The translations under genes were made by a program, and so were the position numbers. Shown piece after piece: positions 10,794 through 22,304 of a stretch of 55,796 bases of DNA (position 1 is its first letter; every line of letters starts with the position of its first letter). Where the stretch lies: positions 1,078,377-1,134,172 of the forward strand of contig NW_003314316.1 in NCBI RefSeq assembly GCF_000143415.4, in the 5' to 3' direction. A model generated the notes under the pieces. The model ran no database searches, was not told where the DNA came from, and saw only the letters and a program-made list of their open reading frames with translations. The DNA is from Selaginella moellendorffii (taxonomy: Eukaryota; Streptophyta; Lycopodiopsida; Selaginellales; Selaginellaceae).

Positions 10794-11903
10794 TGTAAGC
10801 GACTAAATTTTTCCATTCTACTTTAGTCACTTAACCACACCTCCAACCACTTGGAGGAGTCTCATTCACAACCTCCATAAGTCCAATCCAGGACTTGGGA
10901 CTTGCTAGCCCCGAGAATGGCATCCATGCCACTCAACATTTGCACTTGGTCCAAGTGCTCCACGTGTCCGATCCCATGACCGACACTCAAAGGTACCACC
11001 GACATAGCAGCTCGTTACGCTAAGGCCATGCCCAATCACCTTTGCCACACTGGTAGTCCACTACCACTTGCATCACCGTCTTGGCTCTCCAAGACTAGGC
11101 AAACCATCCGTGAGTGGTCATCTCAGATCCACTCCTTAGCATCCTTAGGATGCCCACCGACAAGGGGAATAGCCTTCCCCAATATCCCTCTGTCAGTTCC
11201 CACTAAGTCCCTTTCTGCCCCTGGCCGTGTTTGCCAACACTGCCACTAGATCGAGACCCACAGGCCCGACCACTAAGTCCCACGGTCCTCTGGGACTTCC
11301 TCACCACACGACTGTGTCCTTGGTCACTACCTCAGAGGACTATTCCTCTTCCTTTCCACAGTCTGGGCCTTCGGGACAACATTTCGGAACACCGTGGCCT
11401 TACGCGAGCCACCTGGGTACTCTCCTCGCCTTTCGCCTTTAGGTGCTCTAGCCATGGGCTTAGAGCGAGGTTCCGTTGAGCCACGACAGGTGTCCAAGTA
11501 GGTAGTGCCACCCACACTTGGACTGGGAGCATCGGCCAGTCGATCTCCCGGGGGAACTAGAGCCGGCTCTTGAACACTTCACCAAGCTACCCCACTTGTC
11601 CGTCTGTGTTCACTCTAGTCTTGGACTTCCCAGTGGGCAGCTCCTCACCCAACACTGGGTCCGGCCTTCCTGGGCCAAACTGGCCTTTCCTGGCCAAACT
11701 GGCTCCACTGCAGTCCTCCCCCTACTATACTTTTGGAGCTCACCAAACCCCCCAGGGTCTGGGAGACGAACGCTTTGGGCTTTCACCCTCTCAGGCTCCG
11801 GACTCGGCCTCGGACTCGGACTCGGACTCGGACTCAGATTCGGACTCGGACTCGGGCTCGGGCTCAGTCTCGGCCTTGGCCTCGGTCTCGGTCTCGGTCC
11901 CGA

Positions 11904-11935
<32 letters not shown>

Positions 11936-12703
11936 CCGGTCTCGGTCTCGACTTCGGACTCCATCTCGGACTCCATCTCGGACTCCATCTCGGACTCCAT
12001 CTCGGACTCCATCTCGGGTCCATCTCGGGTCCATCTCGGACTCCATCTCGGACTCCATCTCGGGTCCATCTCGGACTCCATCTTGGACTCCATTTCGGGT
12101 CCATCTCGGACTCCATCTCGGACTCCATTTCGGGTCCATCTCGGGTCCACCTCGGACTCCATCTCGGACTCCATCTCGGACTCCATCTCGGGTCCATCTC
12201 GGGTCCATCTCGGACTCCACTTCGGACTCCATCTCGGACTCCATCTCGGGTCCATCTCGGACTCCACTTCGGACTCCAACTCGGGTCCATCTCGGACTCC
12301 ACTTCGGACTCCAACTCGGGTCCATCTCGGACTCCACTTCGGACTCCAACTCGGGTCCATCTCGGACTCCACTTCGGACTCCAACTCGGGTCCATCTCGG
12401 ACTCCACTTCGGACTCCAACTCGGGTCCATCTCGGACTCCACTTCGGACTCCAACTCGAGTCCATCTTGGACACTCCCACGTGTCATGTGTTGGTCCTTT
12501 TGGGTCCCTTTTTGGAGCCTCGCCTTTTGCTCGCTTCGTGCTCGTTCCTCGAGCACTTCGTTGGGAGTTCCACTCCCACTCTTGACTTTTCAAGTCGGAG
12601 CTTTTGGTCCAAACGTGTTACGCTCGTTTGGCTCTCGCTTCGGCCACTACCATGTGGCGCCCTTCTGGCTCCACTTTGGGGCCTAGGGATTTTGTGTCTC
12701 ACA
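10794..12703 (-). repeat. LARD A 3' LTR (left)
   Basis: 1910 bp. Identical in layout to the right LTR but 186 bp longer, exactly 31 hexamers, because the satellite at 11798-12470 has more units. Confidence 0.92.
11798..12470. repeat. hexamer-based satellite in LARD A left LTR
   Basis: Plus strand: about 20 CGGACT/CGGTCT hexamers, then 12-bp units CTCGGACTCCAT and CTCGGGTCCAT variants, then about six copies of a 36-bp unit made of six hexamers. Since every unit is a multiple of six without a stop triplet in any frame, all six frames stay open and give low-complexity peptides (SD, RT, GL, ES, VR, PS repeats). It lies in the U3 part of the LTR, upstream of the TATA-like box. Confidence 0.95.
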
Positions 12704-12814
12704 ACTCCACCACCCATAGACGAAGTTCGATGTCCTCATCGAACGGTAAACCATTTTTTAAAGTAACACTCACATGTGTTACCATTTCCATCCTTGGCAC
12801 CTAGCCAATATTTG

Positions 12815-12945
12815 TCAATGGTTTGACATTGAAGGCTCACCATGCCTTCTCCATATTCGTCAATGGTTTGACATTGAAGGCTCACCATGCCTTTTCCATA
12901 TGCCTCAATGGTTTGACACCAAAGGCTCACCATGCCTTGCCTATC
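12815..12945. repeat. three imperfect 46-bp tandem units in LARD A interior
   Basis: Units of the type GTCAATGGTTTGACATTG plus AAGGCTCACCATGCC. LARD C has three (29810-29935) and LARD B about two (26185-26250), so copy number varies within the family. Confidence 0.8.
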
Positions 12946-15900
12946 CTCTAAGGAGGGTAGTCTCTCCAACTTAGAGACTGATTGGACCACATATAGTGGT
13001 TCTCTCCTTTTATTGGTTTAGTTCTCGCTAAACTTCTTAGAGACCCTTCTCTAAGTCAATCCCGCTACTCCTTCTCGAGTAGTCTCAATTTCCATCTATT
13101 GAACGTTTGCACCTTGGAACTTTTACTCTTTTGACTTTTTGGAAGTCAATTTCCTAGGTGTCTCCAACACCTTGCATTGCACAGATTGTGCAACTCCACT
13201 TCCCCATCCTAGGAAGTTCTCTACTCGAGGGCACCATCATCCTCTCTTCTATTTCGTGCCAAAGTTCCAGTTATCATACTTTGTGCTAGGGCTGTTCATG
13301 GCCCTATCATTTGGCTACCTTACCGCTCCCTCCCTTGGAGCTTCCACTTTCGCCAAATCGGAGCATTTCGGAATCCCTCCTTGGAAACACACTTCCTTTC
13401 CCGCAACTTGTTAGTGTCCAACACATTAGTGTTCCTCGCCTAACTTTGTCACTTGGATTCCTTCCAAGGGATTCCATGGCCCTATCTTGGCCACTCATCT
13501 TTTGCTCCTATCCGTTGATTGTTGCACTAAGCAACATCGAATCTCTACCTCCCTTCTTGAGGTATTGTTTCGGTTCCATAGCAAAGACTCTTCTTTGCCA
13601 AGTCCGGAGGATGTTCACCCCTAGTATGTCTCTTTAGCATCTTCTGCTATGGGCTCTATCCACGGCCCAACTTCGTGACCCTCCCATGGGTCTTTTATAG
13701 AGACTACTTTCCTCGGACTCACTATGCCATCGCACGGACATAGTTTATTTCCCTTAGGTGCTCTTCCCACTTGGTCATCACGACCAAGCCACACCACCTT
13801 AAACAGTTCAATTTCAACATTTTGAACCAGGAACTTCGTTCCTTAGCCAACCAAGGACCTTGTCCTTATCTGGCCATAAGATCACCTAGTGATCTCACCT
13901 TGGCACCTTAACAGAGTTGCCAAGAGGTACTTGGTCTTCTAGACCTCCAAGTTGTTGACTATAACCCCGGGGGCATCCCCCACACTTGGCGGTGCACCCA
14001 AGCCAGCCCTTACGGCCAAGGGTTCATAGCAACTGAGATTAGGTGTCCCCATCTCACTCACCACGACCTTGGTGCCACTTGCACCAAAGCGTTCAAGTTA
14101 GATATGCTAAGCTTTCACACTAAGCAATCTAACCGTGCATCACGACTCCGAGGCATCCCTCGCTTGGCGGTGTGCCCAAACCAGTCTCCCCACTGAGAGT
14201 CCATGACCACCGAAATATGAGTGTCCTCATATTCCAAACCATCACCACGCCCTAGTGATTTGGGACTCGAACCCAAGCACTAGAGGGTCGGGACTCGAAC
14301 CCAACCTCCGTATATGCATCTACGGACGGCATCACACAAGATGCCTGGCGTGACTCCCCACGCCGGTGCACCAACTTATTTTTAAAGCGCGCTACAGATC
14401 ACAGCTTAGGAATCTAATTCCTCCACACTGCCAAGTCCTCTCACTTGACATGTCTGTGATCATGCATGGACTCCTCCATGCTCGGCCCCATGGCCCACCC
14501 TTTTTGGAGTTATCACCTTCAACTAGGGTATTTGTTCCCCCGACGTGCCAATCTCGCTTGGCAAGTCCTCCGACCACTGTAACATGGTTCCTGCATAAGC
14601 GTGAAAGTCCTTGACCATCGACTTTCGTTCAAAGCCCTCTCTTTGAACACTCGGGAACTACTTCCCTAACCTTGATAGCCTTGCCTCATGGTAAGCTTCA
14701 AGACCACGCTTCTGCTGCGCCACTCTGATTTCACGCGTTCCATGAACCATTTACACTTGGCCTTTCTAGGTACTAAGCTACCTAGAATTGTCTTTGGGAA
14801 CCTTAAAAGAACTCTGTCCCTCAGCTTGCTAAGGCCTCCCTTTTTGCAAGCCTTCCAATTGCCACATAGTCTAACATGGACAATTCCATATTTTAGACTT
14901 TACATGGCATCACGGTTGCTAGCGGCAACACCCTCGAGCCCCCACTTGATTCTCCACTCCCAGCTGGCATAACCAACCTTGGTTATGCCCTTTGATTCCT
15001 ATGGTTCGGTTTTATCCCCTTACTTCTTGCTTTTTGGCTTCACACCTTTCCTTTGGTCATTCTCCTCCAGACCAGGAGGATAGCTTTGCACTTTCTATCA
15101 TGCTTTAGCAAGTATTCTTAGGGATGAACCTACCCAATAGCGTAGGGAGTGGTTCCTCAATCCGGGTATGCTCACCTTATAATCCCACACACTGGGATTA
15201 CATTGTTGCTTATGGGCCTTTACATGCCCATCACTAGCCTTGCCAAAATTCCATTTTTGGCTTTGTCCAACTCGGGTAGACAGTCCTCTCCTGTCTCCGC
15301 AACCTTGGACATTTGGATAGCACCTTCTATCCATCATTCGCTAGGGACTTAGTCCCTTGGGCTTTATCCATTGCCCTCGCGACATCAAACACCACCTTCT
15401 GGTGTTCTAGAGTGTTCGGGTGTCCCAATGATGGCTTTCTTGACAATGAGTATTTCCTTTTATGACATTGACTTACTATATCGCAACACAAGCAACTTAT
15501 CCCCCGTAAGGGTATATCCAACTTCCTTATGCTATTAAGAAGTCTTGGGTAGCTACCTTCTACCCATTTAACCAGTTATTTTGCACCTCTTGCTTAGTTG
15601 CCTCATAGTTGTCAAGTCCTACAACTCATTGCTTGGTGCTTTCACACCTCCATCATTATCTGGGTCACCACACTCCAACTGCATGCTCTGCAGCTTAGGC
15701 TATGCTATTCCCATTTCCATTGGGATTCCTTTGGCAAGGGGTTCTCATGAACCCACCAACATAGCCTCAAGGTATCACACCTTGGCACATTTGGTGTCTC
15801 CACACCATCGGCTCCACGAGCCTACCTCTATGACATTTCCCTTTCGTGTCTAAGTCTTTGCCAAGACCAACACCGCTCTTTCTCATGCCAACCATCCGTT

Positions 15901-16835
15901 AGCATTGCACCATAGAGGTCACACACAACTTTATGTCGAAGTTGTTTTCTTCTGGGAACACCTTTCCCATAACTTTAGCATGGCACATTTTGCCATCGAT
16001 GAGATACCCTCTGTTCTCATCCTTGGATCCTATGATCCCCCCCCATCCTTTGTGGGGTACAACACACCTCAGTCCAAATGCTTCCATCAGTCCTTTTAGG
16101 ACCATCCGTTGACTCTACTTGAGTCATCCAGCAGTTTTGGACTTGGTTAATCCACAGACCCGTAAGGTCCTACTTGTGAGGCACTAGCTCACTGGAATAC
16201 ACTTCTTGCATTCCTGTCCTACTCAAAAGGACTATTTTCACAAGTGTTACTCCGACACTTGATTTTGTTCTCTGGGGGCAACCTTTGCCCCTTAGGACTA
16301 CTTGTCCATATGATGAGAACACCAACTCATCCACTTAATACACCCCCAACTCCTTGGGTTGTTCCAGCATTTATTAGAGGTAGCCCCGGCTACCTTTTCA
16401 AGGACTTGAGTCCTCTTCCGTATTTGACCTCCCACGGTCATTACTTCTGGTCTCACATTCATGAGCACCAACCTCAACTATATGAGGAAAATCTTGTGAC
16501 TCCTTTATTGCTTTGGAGTCTTTATCTTTCCCGTGATCCCAACTGTAGTTGTTTACCACAACTACATTAGCCAGTTTGCTAAGTCAAACGCTCCTCTGGA
16601 TCACATCCTCAACTCTTTGAGGAAAACCATATACTGTTCCCAAGATCCCAAAGTCGTTCCATTATTGGCCCTTTTCTATCCACCACCTCGTCTACAAGTT
16701 CACACATGAACTGTAATGGAGAGCCATGTCTTCCCGACTTGCTACTCCTCAAGGATAGGCCCAATCCTCGGACCTTCCGATGCCAACACTAGTGGTGATA
16801 TACTTGAGCACCAATAAAAGTCGGACTAAGGAACA

Positions 16836-16847
16836 GCTCCGATACCA
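16836..16847 (-). other. LARD A primer-binding site
   Basis: Minus-strand TGGTATCGGAGC, three bases inside the 5' LTR, complementary to the 3' end of plant initiator-Met tRNA with one mismatch. It fixes the element's orientation. Confidence 0.85.
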
Positions 16848-16850
16848 AAT

Positions 16851-17960
16851 TGTAAGCGACTAAATTTTTCCATTCTACTTTAGTCACTTAACCACACCTC
16901 CAACCACTTGGAGGAGTCTCATTCACAACCTCCATAAGTCCAATCCAGGACTTGGGACTTGCTAGCCCCGAGAATGGCATCCATGCCACTCAACATTTGC
17001 ACTTGGTCCAAGTGCTCCACGTGTCCGATCCCATGACCGACACTCAAAGGTACCACCGACATAGCAGCTCGTTACGCTAAGGCCATGCCCAATCACCTTT
17101 GCCACACTGGTAGTCCACTACCACTTGCATCACCGTCTTGGCTCTCCAAGACTAGGCAAACCATCCGTGAGTGGTCATCTCAGATCCACTCCTTAGCATC
17201 CTTAGGATGCCCACCGACAAGGGGAATAGCCTTCCCCAATATCCCTCTGTCAGTTCCCACTAAGTCCCTTTCTGCCCCTGGCCGTGTTTGCCAACACTGC
17301 CACTAGATCGAGACCCACAGGCCCGACCACTAAGTCCCACGGTCCTCTGGGACTTCCTCACCACACGACTGTGTCCTTGGTCACTACCTCAGAGGACTAT
17401 TCCTCTTCCTTTCCACAGTCTGGGCCTTCGGGACAACATTTCGGAACACCGTGGCCTTACGCAAGCCACCTGGGTACTCTCCTCGCCTTTCGCCTTTAGG
17501 TGCTCTAGCCATGGGCTTAGAGCGAGGTTCCGTTGAGCCACGACAGGTGTCCAAGTAGGTAGTGCCACCCACACTTGGACTGGGAGCATCGGCCAGTCGA
17601 TCTCCCGGGGGAACTAGAGCCAGCTCTTGAACACTTCACCAAGCTACCCCACTTGTCCGTCTGTGTTCACTCTAGTCTTGGACTTCCCAGTGGGCAGCTC
17701 CTCACCCAACACTGGGTCCGGCCTTCCTGGGCCAAACTGGCCTTTCCTGGCCAAACTGGCTCCACTGCAGTCCTCCCCCTACTATACTTTTGGAGCTCAC
17801 CAAACCCCCCAGGGTCTGGGAGACGAACGCTTTGGGCTTTCACCCTCTCAGGCTCCGGACTCGGCCTCGGACTCGGACTCGGACTCGGACTCAGATTCGG
17901 ACTCGGACTCGGGCTCGGGCTCAGTCTCGGCCTTGGCCTCGGTCTCGGTCTCGGTCCCGA

Positions 17961-17992
<32 letters not shown>

Positions 17993-18574
17993 CCGGTCTC
18001 GGTCTCGACTTCGGACTCCATCTCGGACTCCATCTCGGACTCCATCTCGGACTCCATCTCGGGTCCATCTCGGGTCCATCTCGGACTCCACTTCGGACTC
18101 CATCTCGGACTCCATCTCGGGTCCATCTCGGACTCCACTTCGGACTCCAACTCGGGTCCATCTCGGACTCCACTTCGGACTCCAACTCGGGTCCATCTCG
18201 GACTCCACTTCGGACTCCAACTCGGGTCCATCTCGGACTCCACTTCGGACTCCAACTCGGGTCCATCTCGGACTCCACTTCGGACTCCAACTCGGGTCCA
18301 TCTCGGACTCCACTTCGGACTCCAACTCGAGTCCATCTTGGACACTCCCACGTGTCATGTGTTGGTCCTTTTGGGTCCCTTTTTGGAGCCTCGCCTTTTG
18401 CTCGCTTCGTGCTCGTTCCTTGAGCACTTCGTTGGGAGTTCCACTCCCACTCTTGACTTTTCAAGTCGGAGCTTTTGGTCCAAACGTGTTACGCTCGTTT
18501 GGCTCTCGCTTCGGCCACTACCATGTGGCGCCCTTCTGGCTCCACTTTGGGGCCTAGGGATTTTGTGTCTCACA
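16851..18574 (-). repeat. LARD A 5' LTR (right)
   Basis: 1724 bp. On the element strand it starts TGTGAGACACAAAATCCC and ends TTTAGTCGCTTACA. A TATAGTAGGG box downstream of the satellite is the likely promoter. The block GGGTGAAAGCCCAAAGCG lies just upstream of it. Confidence 0.9.
17855..18340. repeat. hexamer-based satellite in LARD A right LTR
   Basis: Same organisation as the left-LTR array, 31 hexamers shorter; the mixed 12-bp section is the part reduced. Confidence 0.95.
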
Positions 18575-18579
18575 TAGCG

Positions 18580-20640
18580 CTTCTTGGGCAAGGTGCAATA
18601 TCTCGGTCGTTTTGTGGATCATCTTTTTGATCGCACTGCACCGTTGCGAGCATTGCTGAAGTCATCAACATCATCTTTCATCTGGTCTTCAAATTGTGAG
18701 CAAGCGTTTGTGAATCTCAAAGAGCTATTAACGACTCCTTTGGTTTTGGCATATCTGATTACACTTGACTTTTTATTTTGCGTGTAGATGCTTCTGATAT
18801 TGGTCTTGGAGGTGTGTTGATGCAAGAAAGCCCGAGTGTGCCTGGTCAGCGTCATCCCATTGCATATATAAGTCATACGTTACAACCAGTAGAAGTGAAC
18901 TACTCCACGATAGAGAAGGAGTGTTTAGCAGCAGTTTGGGGTTTCGAGAAACTTCATGCATATCTACATGGTTCTCGGACGTTACTTGAAGGTGACCATG
19001 CTGCCATTACTTCATTATTGAAGTGGAAGAACCTGGTTGGTCGTACTACTTGGTGGGCTTTGAAGCTTCAGATATATAATTTTGATGTTGTTCATCGCCC
19101 AGAGAGTTCTATGGCTGATGCTGATGCCCTTTCTTGAGCTCCTCTTCCTTCTTCGCTCTCTTCTCATGTTTCTGATGAGCCTATTGTTCCAGCATCTATG
19201 GATTTTCTAGACGAGGATTCTGTGCCGTCGGCGGTGGCTGTACTTGACGTTCAGTGTCCACAAGGCGCAGAGCAAGATCTACCTTCTCTTGATGAGGTTC
19301 GTGAGGCTCAAAAGATTGAGCCATGGATTCGAAGACTTTGAGATGCATTTGAGAATCTTGCATCACTTGCTGATGACTTGCTTTTTCGGCATTTACATTC
19401 TCAATATCATCTTGAAGATGGCCTTCTTTATTTTGTGGGGACGGATCTTGATGATCCTTCACAGCTAGTGGTGCCTTCTATCTTTATTCCGCGGTTTCTC
19501 CATGCCTACCATGATTCTCCTGTTCTAGGTGGGCATCTGGGACATCATCGTGTGACCGAGAAGCTGCATAGGTCTTTCTATTGGCCGGAAATGCAACATG
19601 ATGTTATCCGATATGTGTGTAGCTGCATTTGGTGCCAAGCTCGTAATACTCCCCCTTGTGCTGGGGAAGGACGGTTAAAGTCAATTGCAGTTTCTCGTCC
19701 GTTTGAGTTGGTGGCATTTGATCTTATGGGACCTTTTCCACGGTCGACTGCTGGCAATGAGTATGTTATTATTTCTTCTGACTACTTGACTCGTTGGGTG
19801 GAAATTGGTGCTCTTGCTAGCGCCTCTGCAACTGCTGTTGGATACTTCCTCCTCAATTGAGTGGTGTTCCAGCATTTTTGTCTAGAGTGGATTCTTTCGG
19901 ATAATGGTCTTGTATTTATGGCTGAGGTATTTCATGTTTTGACATCTTGGTTGGGGATACGCCACACTTTTACGAGTGCTTATCATCCACAATCAGACGG
20001 TCTAGTGGAACGGCTCGTTCAGACATTCAAAGGGATGATTGCGAAGTATGTGAACTTTCAGCATTCGGATTGGGATGGTTATTTGCTGTCTCTTCGGTAT
20101 GCCTATGTCACAGGGGTGTAGAGTTTTGTTGGTGTATAAACTTCTATATGGTCATAATCCAATATTACCAACGGAGCTAGGTCTACCTTCGCGATTGCCA
20201 CGAGCTCCTGATGCTAGGTCATGGAATCAATATTTAACGAGCATTCTTCCACTTGTCCGAGCAGAGTCTGTTGAACATTTAGGCCGCGTACAAATGGGAC
20301 AACAACGGCGCTACAACTCCCATCATTGTCCACCTGTAGAGTACAAAGTGGATGATTTGGTGTTAGTCCGTTTTCCCCATCTTACAGTACGTGGTTTATC
20401 TATAAGGGGCTCCTTGCGTAGTGGAAAGGACTGTATCGGGTGTTGCGGCAAGTTGGACTGCAAGTTTATGAGGTTTAGCATGACATCCAGCAGGCCGATC
20501 CTCCGGAGATTGTGCATGTGCAGCGGTTGAAACGCTTCATACAAAGGGATCAGGAGCAGTTAATACCATCTATAGATCCGCCGATGCCTCCTTCTGACAT
20601 TCCTCCAGATCCCGGCCCATCTACAAGAGAACCTTGATGG
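18580..20640 (+). pseudogene. gypsy-1 RNase H and integrase
   Basis: Continuation of gypsy-1 past LARD A. 18580-18785 encodes the connection region (RFLGKVQYLGRFVDHLF). After a frameshift near 18778, RNase H follows with Asp in LRVDASDIGLGG, Glu in STIEKECLAAVW and the LLEGDHAAITSLL motif, to TGA at 19135-19137. The same frame continues through TGA 19339-19341 into integrase: an HHCC zinc finger (GHLGHHRVTEKLH ... CSCIWCQ), catalytic Asp in VAFDLMGPFP, Asp in ILSDNGLVF and Glu in GLVERLVQTFK are all present. Further TGA at 19858-19860 and TAG at 20119-20121 break it. A second frameshift precedes LLYGHNPILPTELG. All five gypsy-1 stops could each arise by one C-to-T change from CGA or CAG. Confidence 0.88.
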
Positions 20641-20701
20641 CCTTCCATTATTCTGAGAGGAGGGGATGATGTGAGGGCCAAGTGTACAGCTACGATGCCG
20701 T

Positions 20702-22289
20702 TGTGAGACACAAAATCCCTAGGCCCCAAAGTGGAGCTGGAAAGGGTGCCATGTGGTAGTGGCCGAAGCGAAAGCCAAACGAGCATAACACGTTTGGACT
20801 AAAAGTTCCGACTTGGAAGGTCGAGAGTGGGAGTGGAACTCCCAACAAAGTGCTCGAGGAGCAAGCACGAGGCAACCAATAAGCAAGGCTCCAAAAAGGG
20901 ACCCAAAAAGGACCAACACATGACATATGGAAGTGTCCGAGATGAAGTCCGAGGCGGACCCGAGTTGGAGTCCAAGATGGACCCGAAGTGGAGTCCGAGA
21001 TGGACCCAAAGTGGAGTCCGAGATGGACCCGAAGTGGAGTCCGAGATGGACCCGAAGTGGAGTCCGAAGTGGAGTCTGATATGGAGTCCGAGATGGACCC
21101 GAAGTGGAGTCCGATATGGAGTCCGAGATGGAGTCTGAGATGGACCTGAGATGGACCCGAGATGGAGTTCGAGATGGACCCGAGATGGAGTCCGAGATGG
21201 AGTCCAAGATGGAACCGAGACCGGGACCGAGACCGAGACCGAGACCGAGTCCGAGTCCGAATCCGGGACCGAGACCGAGTCTGAGTCCGAGTTCGAGTCC
21301 GAGTCCGAATACTAATACAGGGGGCTGCGGGGGATTCCAAAAGTATAGTAGGGAGAGTGTGGGGGTTGGAGCCCAGTGGAGCCAGTTTGGCCAGGAAAGG
21401 CCAGTTTGGGCCAGGAAGGCCAGACCCAGTGTTGGGTGATGAGCTGACCACTGGGAAGTCCAAGACTAGAGTGAACACAGACCGACAAACGGGGTAGCTT
21501 GGTGAAGTGTTCAAGAGCCGGCTCTAGTTCCCCCGGGAGATCAACTGGCCGATGCTCCCAGTCCAAGTGTGGGTGGCACTACCTACTTGGATACCAGGCG
21601 TGGCTCAACGGAACCTCGCTCTAAGCCCATGGCTAGAGCACCCAAGGGTGGAAGGCGGGGAGAGTACCCAGGTGGCTCGCGTAAGGCCACGGTGTTCCGA
21701 AATGTTGTCCCAAAGGCCCAGATTGTGGAAAGGAAGAGGAGCAGTCCTTTGGGGTAGTGACCAAGGACACAGTCGTGTGGTGAGGAAGTCCCAGAGGACC
21801 ATGGGACTTAGTGGTCGGGCCTGTGGGCCTCGATCCAGTGGCAGTGTTGGCGAACACGGCCATGGACGAAAAGGGACTTAGTGGGGATTGGAACGAAGAT
21901 ATTGGGGAAGGCTAATCCCCATGTCGGTGGGCATCCTAAGGATGCTAAGGAGTGGATTTGGGATGATCACTCATGGATGGATGGCCCAGTCTTTGAGTGA
22001 CGGGACTGGGATGCAGGTGGTGTCAGACCATCGTTGTGACCAAGGTCAATGGGCATGGCCTTAGTGTAACAAGCTGATATGTTGGTGGTACCTTGGGGTG
22101 TCGGTCATGGGATCGAACACGTGGAGCACTTGGACCAAGTGCACGAAGTTGAGTGGTGGGGATGCCATTCTCGGGGCTAGTAAGCCCAAGTCGAAAATAG
22201 GACTTATGGAGGTTGTGAGTGAGACTCCTCCAAGTGGTCGGAGGTGCAGTTAAGTGACTAAAGTAAAATGGAAAATTTAGTCGCTTACA
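20702..22289 (+). repeat. LARD B 5' LTR
   Basis: 1588 bp. Satellite at about 20940-21310. It lacks the GGGTGAAAGCCCAAAGCG block present in the 3' LTR, with a small deletion next to ACTAATACAGGGGGCTGC. TATA-like TATAGTA at 21344-21350. Confidence 0.88.
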
Positions 22290-22292
22290 ATT

Positions 22293-22304
22293 TGGTATCA
22301 GAGT
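22293..22304 (+). other. LARD B primer-binding site
   Basis: TGGTATCAGAGT, initiator-Met tRNA type, just after the 5' LTR. Confidence 0.8.

Larger units (their letters stand above)
12704..16850. other. LARD A internal domain, non-coding
   Basis: 4.15 kb with no long frame. It is collinear with the interiors of B (reverse orientation) and C. Two units of the type GGGGCATCCCCCACACTTGGC and its relative occur near 13970 and 14150. Two tandem tRNA T-arm-like segments lie at 14261-14303. A polypurine tract next to the left LTR is preceded by the hairpin listed separately. Confidence 0.75.
10794..18574 (-). mobile_element. LARD A: large non-coding LTR retrotransposon, complete, young
   Basis: Bounded by direct LTRs (10794-12703 and 16851-18574) that read TGTGAGAC ... 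GCTTACA on the minus strand, with perfect TSD TAGCG at 10789-10793 and 18575-18579. The primer-binding site TGGTATCGGAGC (initiator-Met tRNA type) lies on the minus strand just inside the right LTR, so the right LTR is the 5' one. The 4.15-kb interior has no open frame above about 110 codons and none resembling gag or pol, fitting a LARD mobilised in trans. The LTRs differ by only a few point changes apart from satellite copy number, so insertion was recent. It sits in the gypsy-1 RT/RNase H region. Confidence 0.92.
9679..20701 (+). mobile_element. decayed Ty3/gypsy retrotransposon (gypsy-1), split by LARD A
   Basis: Element body is 9679-10793 plus 18575-20701, the gap being LARD A. Gene order protease remnant, RT, RNase H, integrase is the Ty3/gypsy order. 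The 3' LTR begins at 20670 (TGTGAGGGCCAAGTGTAC) right after a polypurine tract AGAGGAGGGGATGA. The same 27 bp, with one mismatch, opens the element at 9679. This suggests a 5' LTR start fused by internal deletion to the end of the protease; gag and most of the LTR are missing. LARD B inserted at 20702 inside the 3' LTR, and the remainder of that LTR is not seen. Coding parts carry five in-frame stops and two frameshifts, so it is not autonomous. Confidence 0.85.

Noticed and set aside
12245-12470. Regular 36-bp direct repeats resembling a CRISPR array
   Set aside because: The units are contiguous, with no spacers, and decompose into six hexamers; the genome is a plant's.
11518-12766. Long open frames (up to 398 codons, both strands) over the LARD A LTR and equivalents in B and C, encoding SD, RT, GL, ES or VR repeats
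   Set aside because: They arise because a hexamer array without stop triplets is open in every frame; they differ between copies, cross LTR regulatory sequence and have no domain.
14366-14614. 60-95-codon frames conserved between LARD A, B and C interiors
   Set aside because: Conservation follows from the copies being young; frames are not kept open preferentially and match no protein family.
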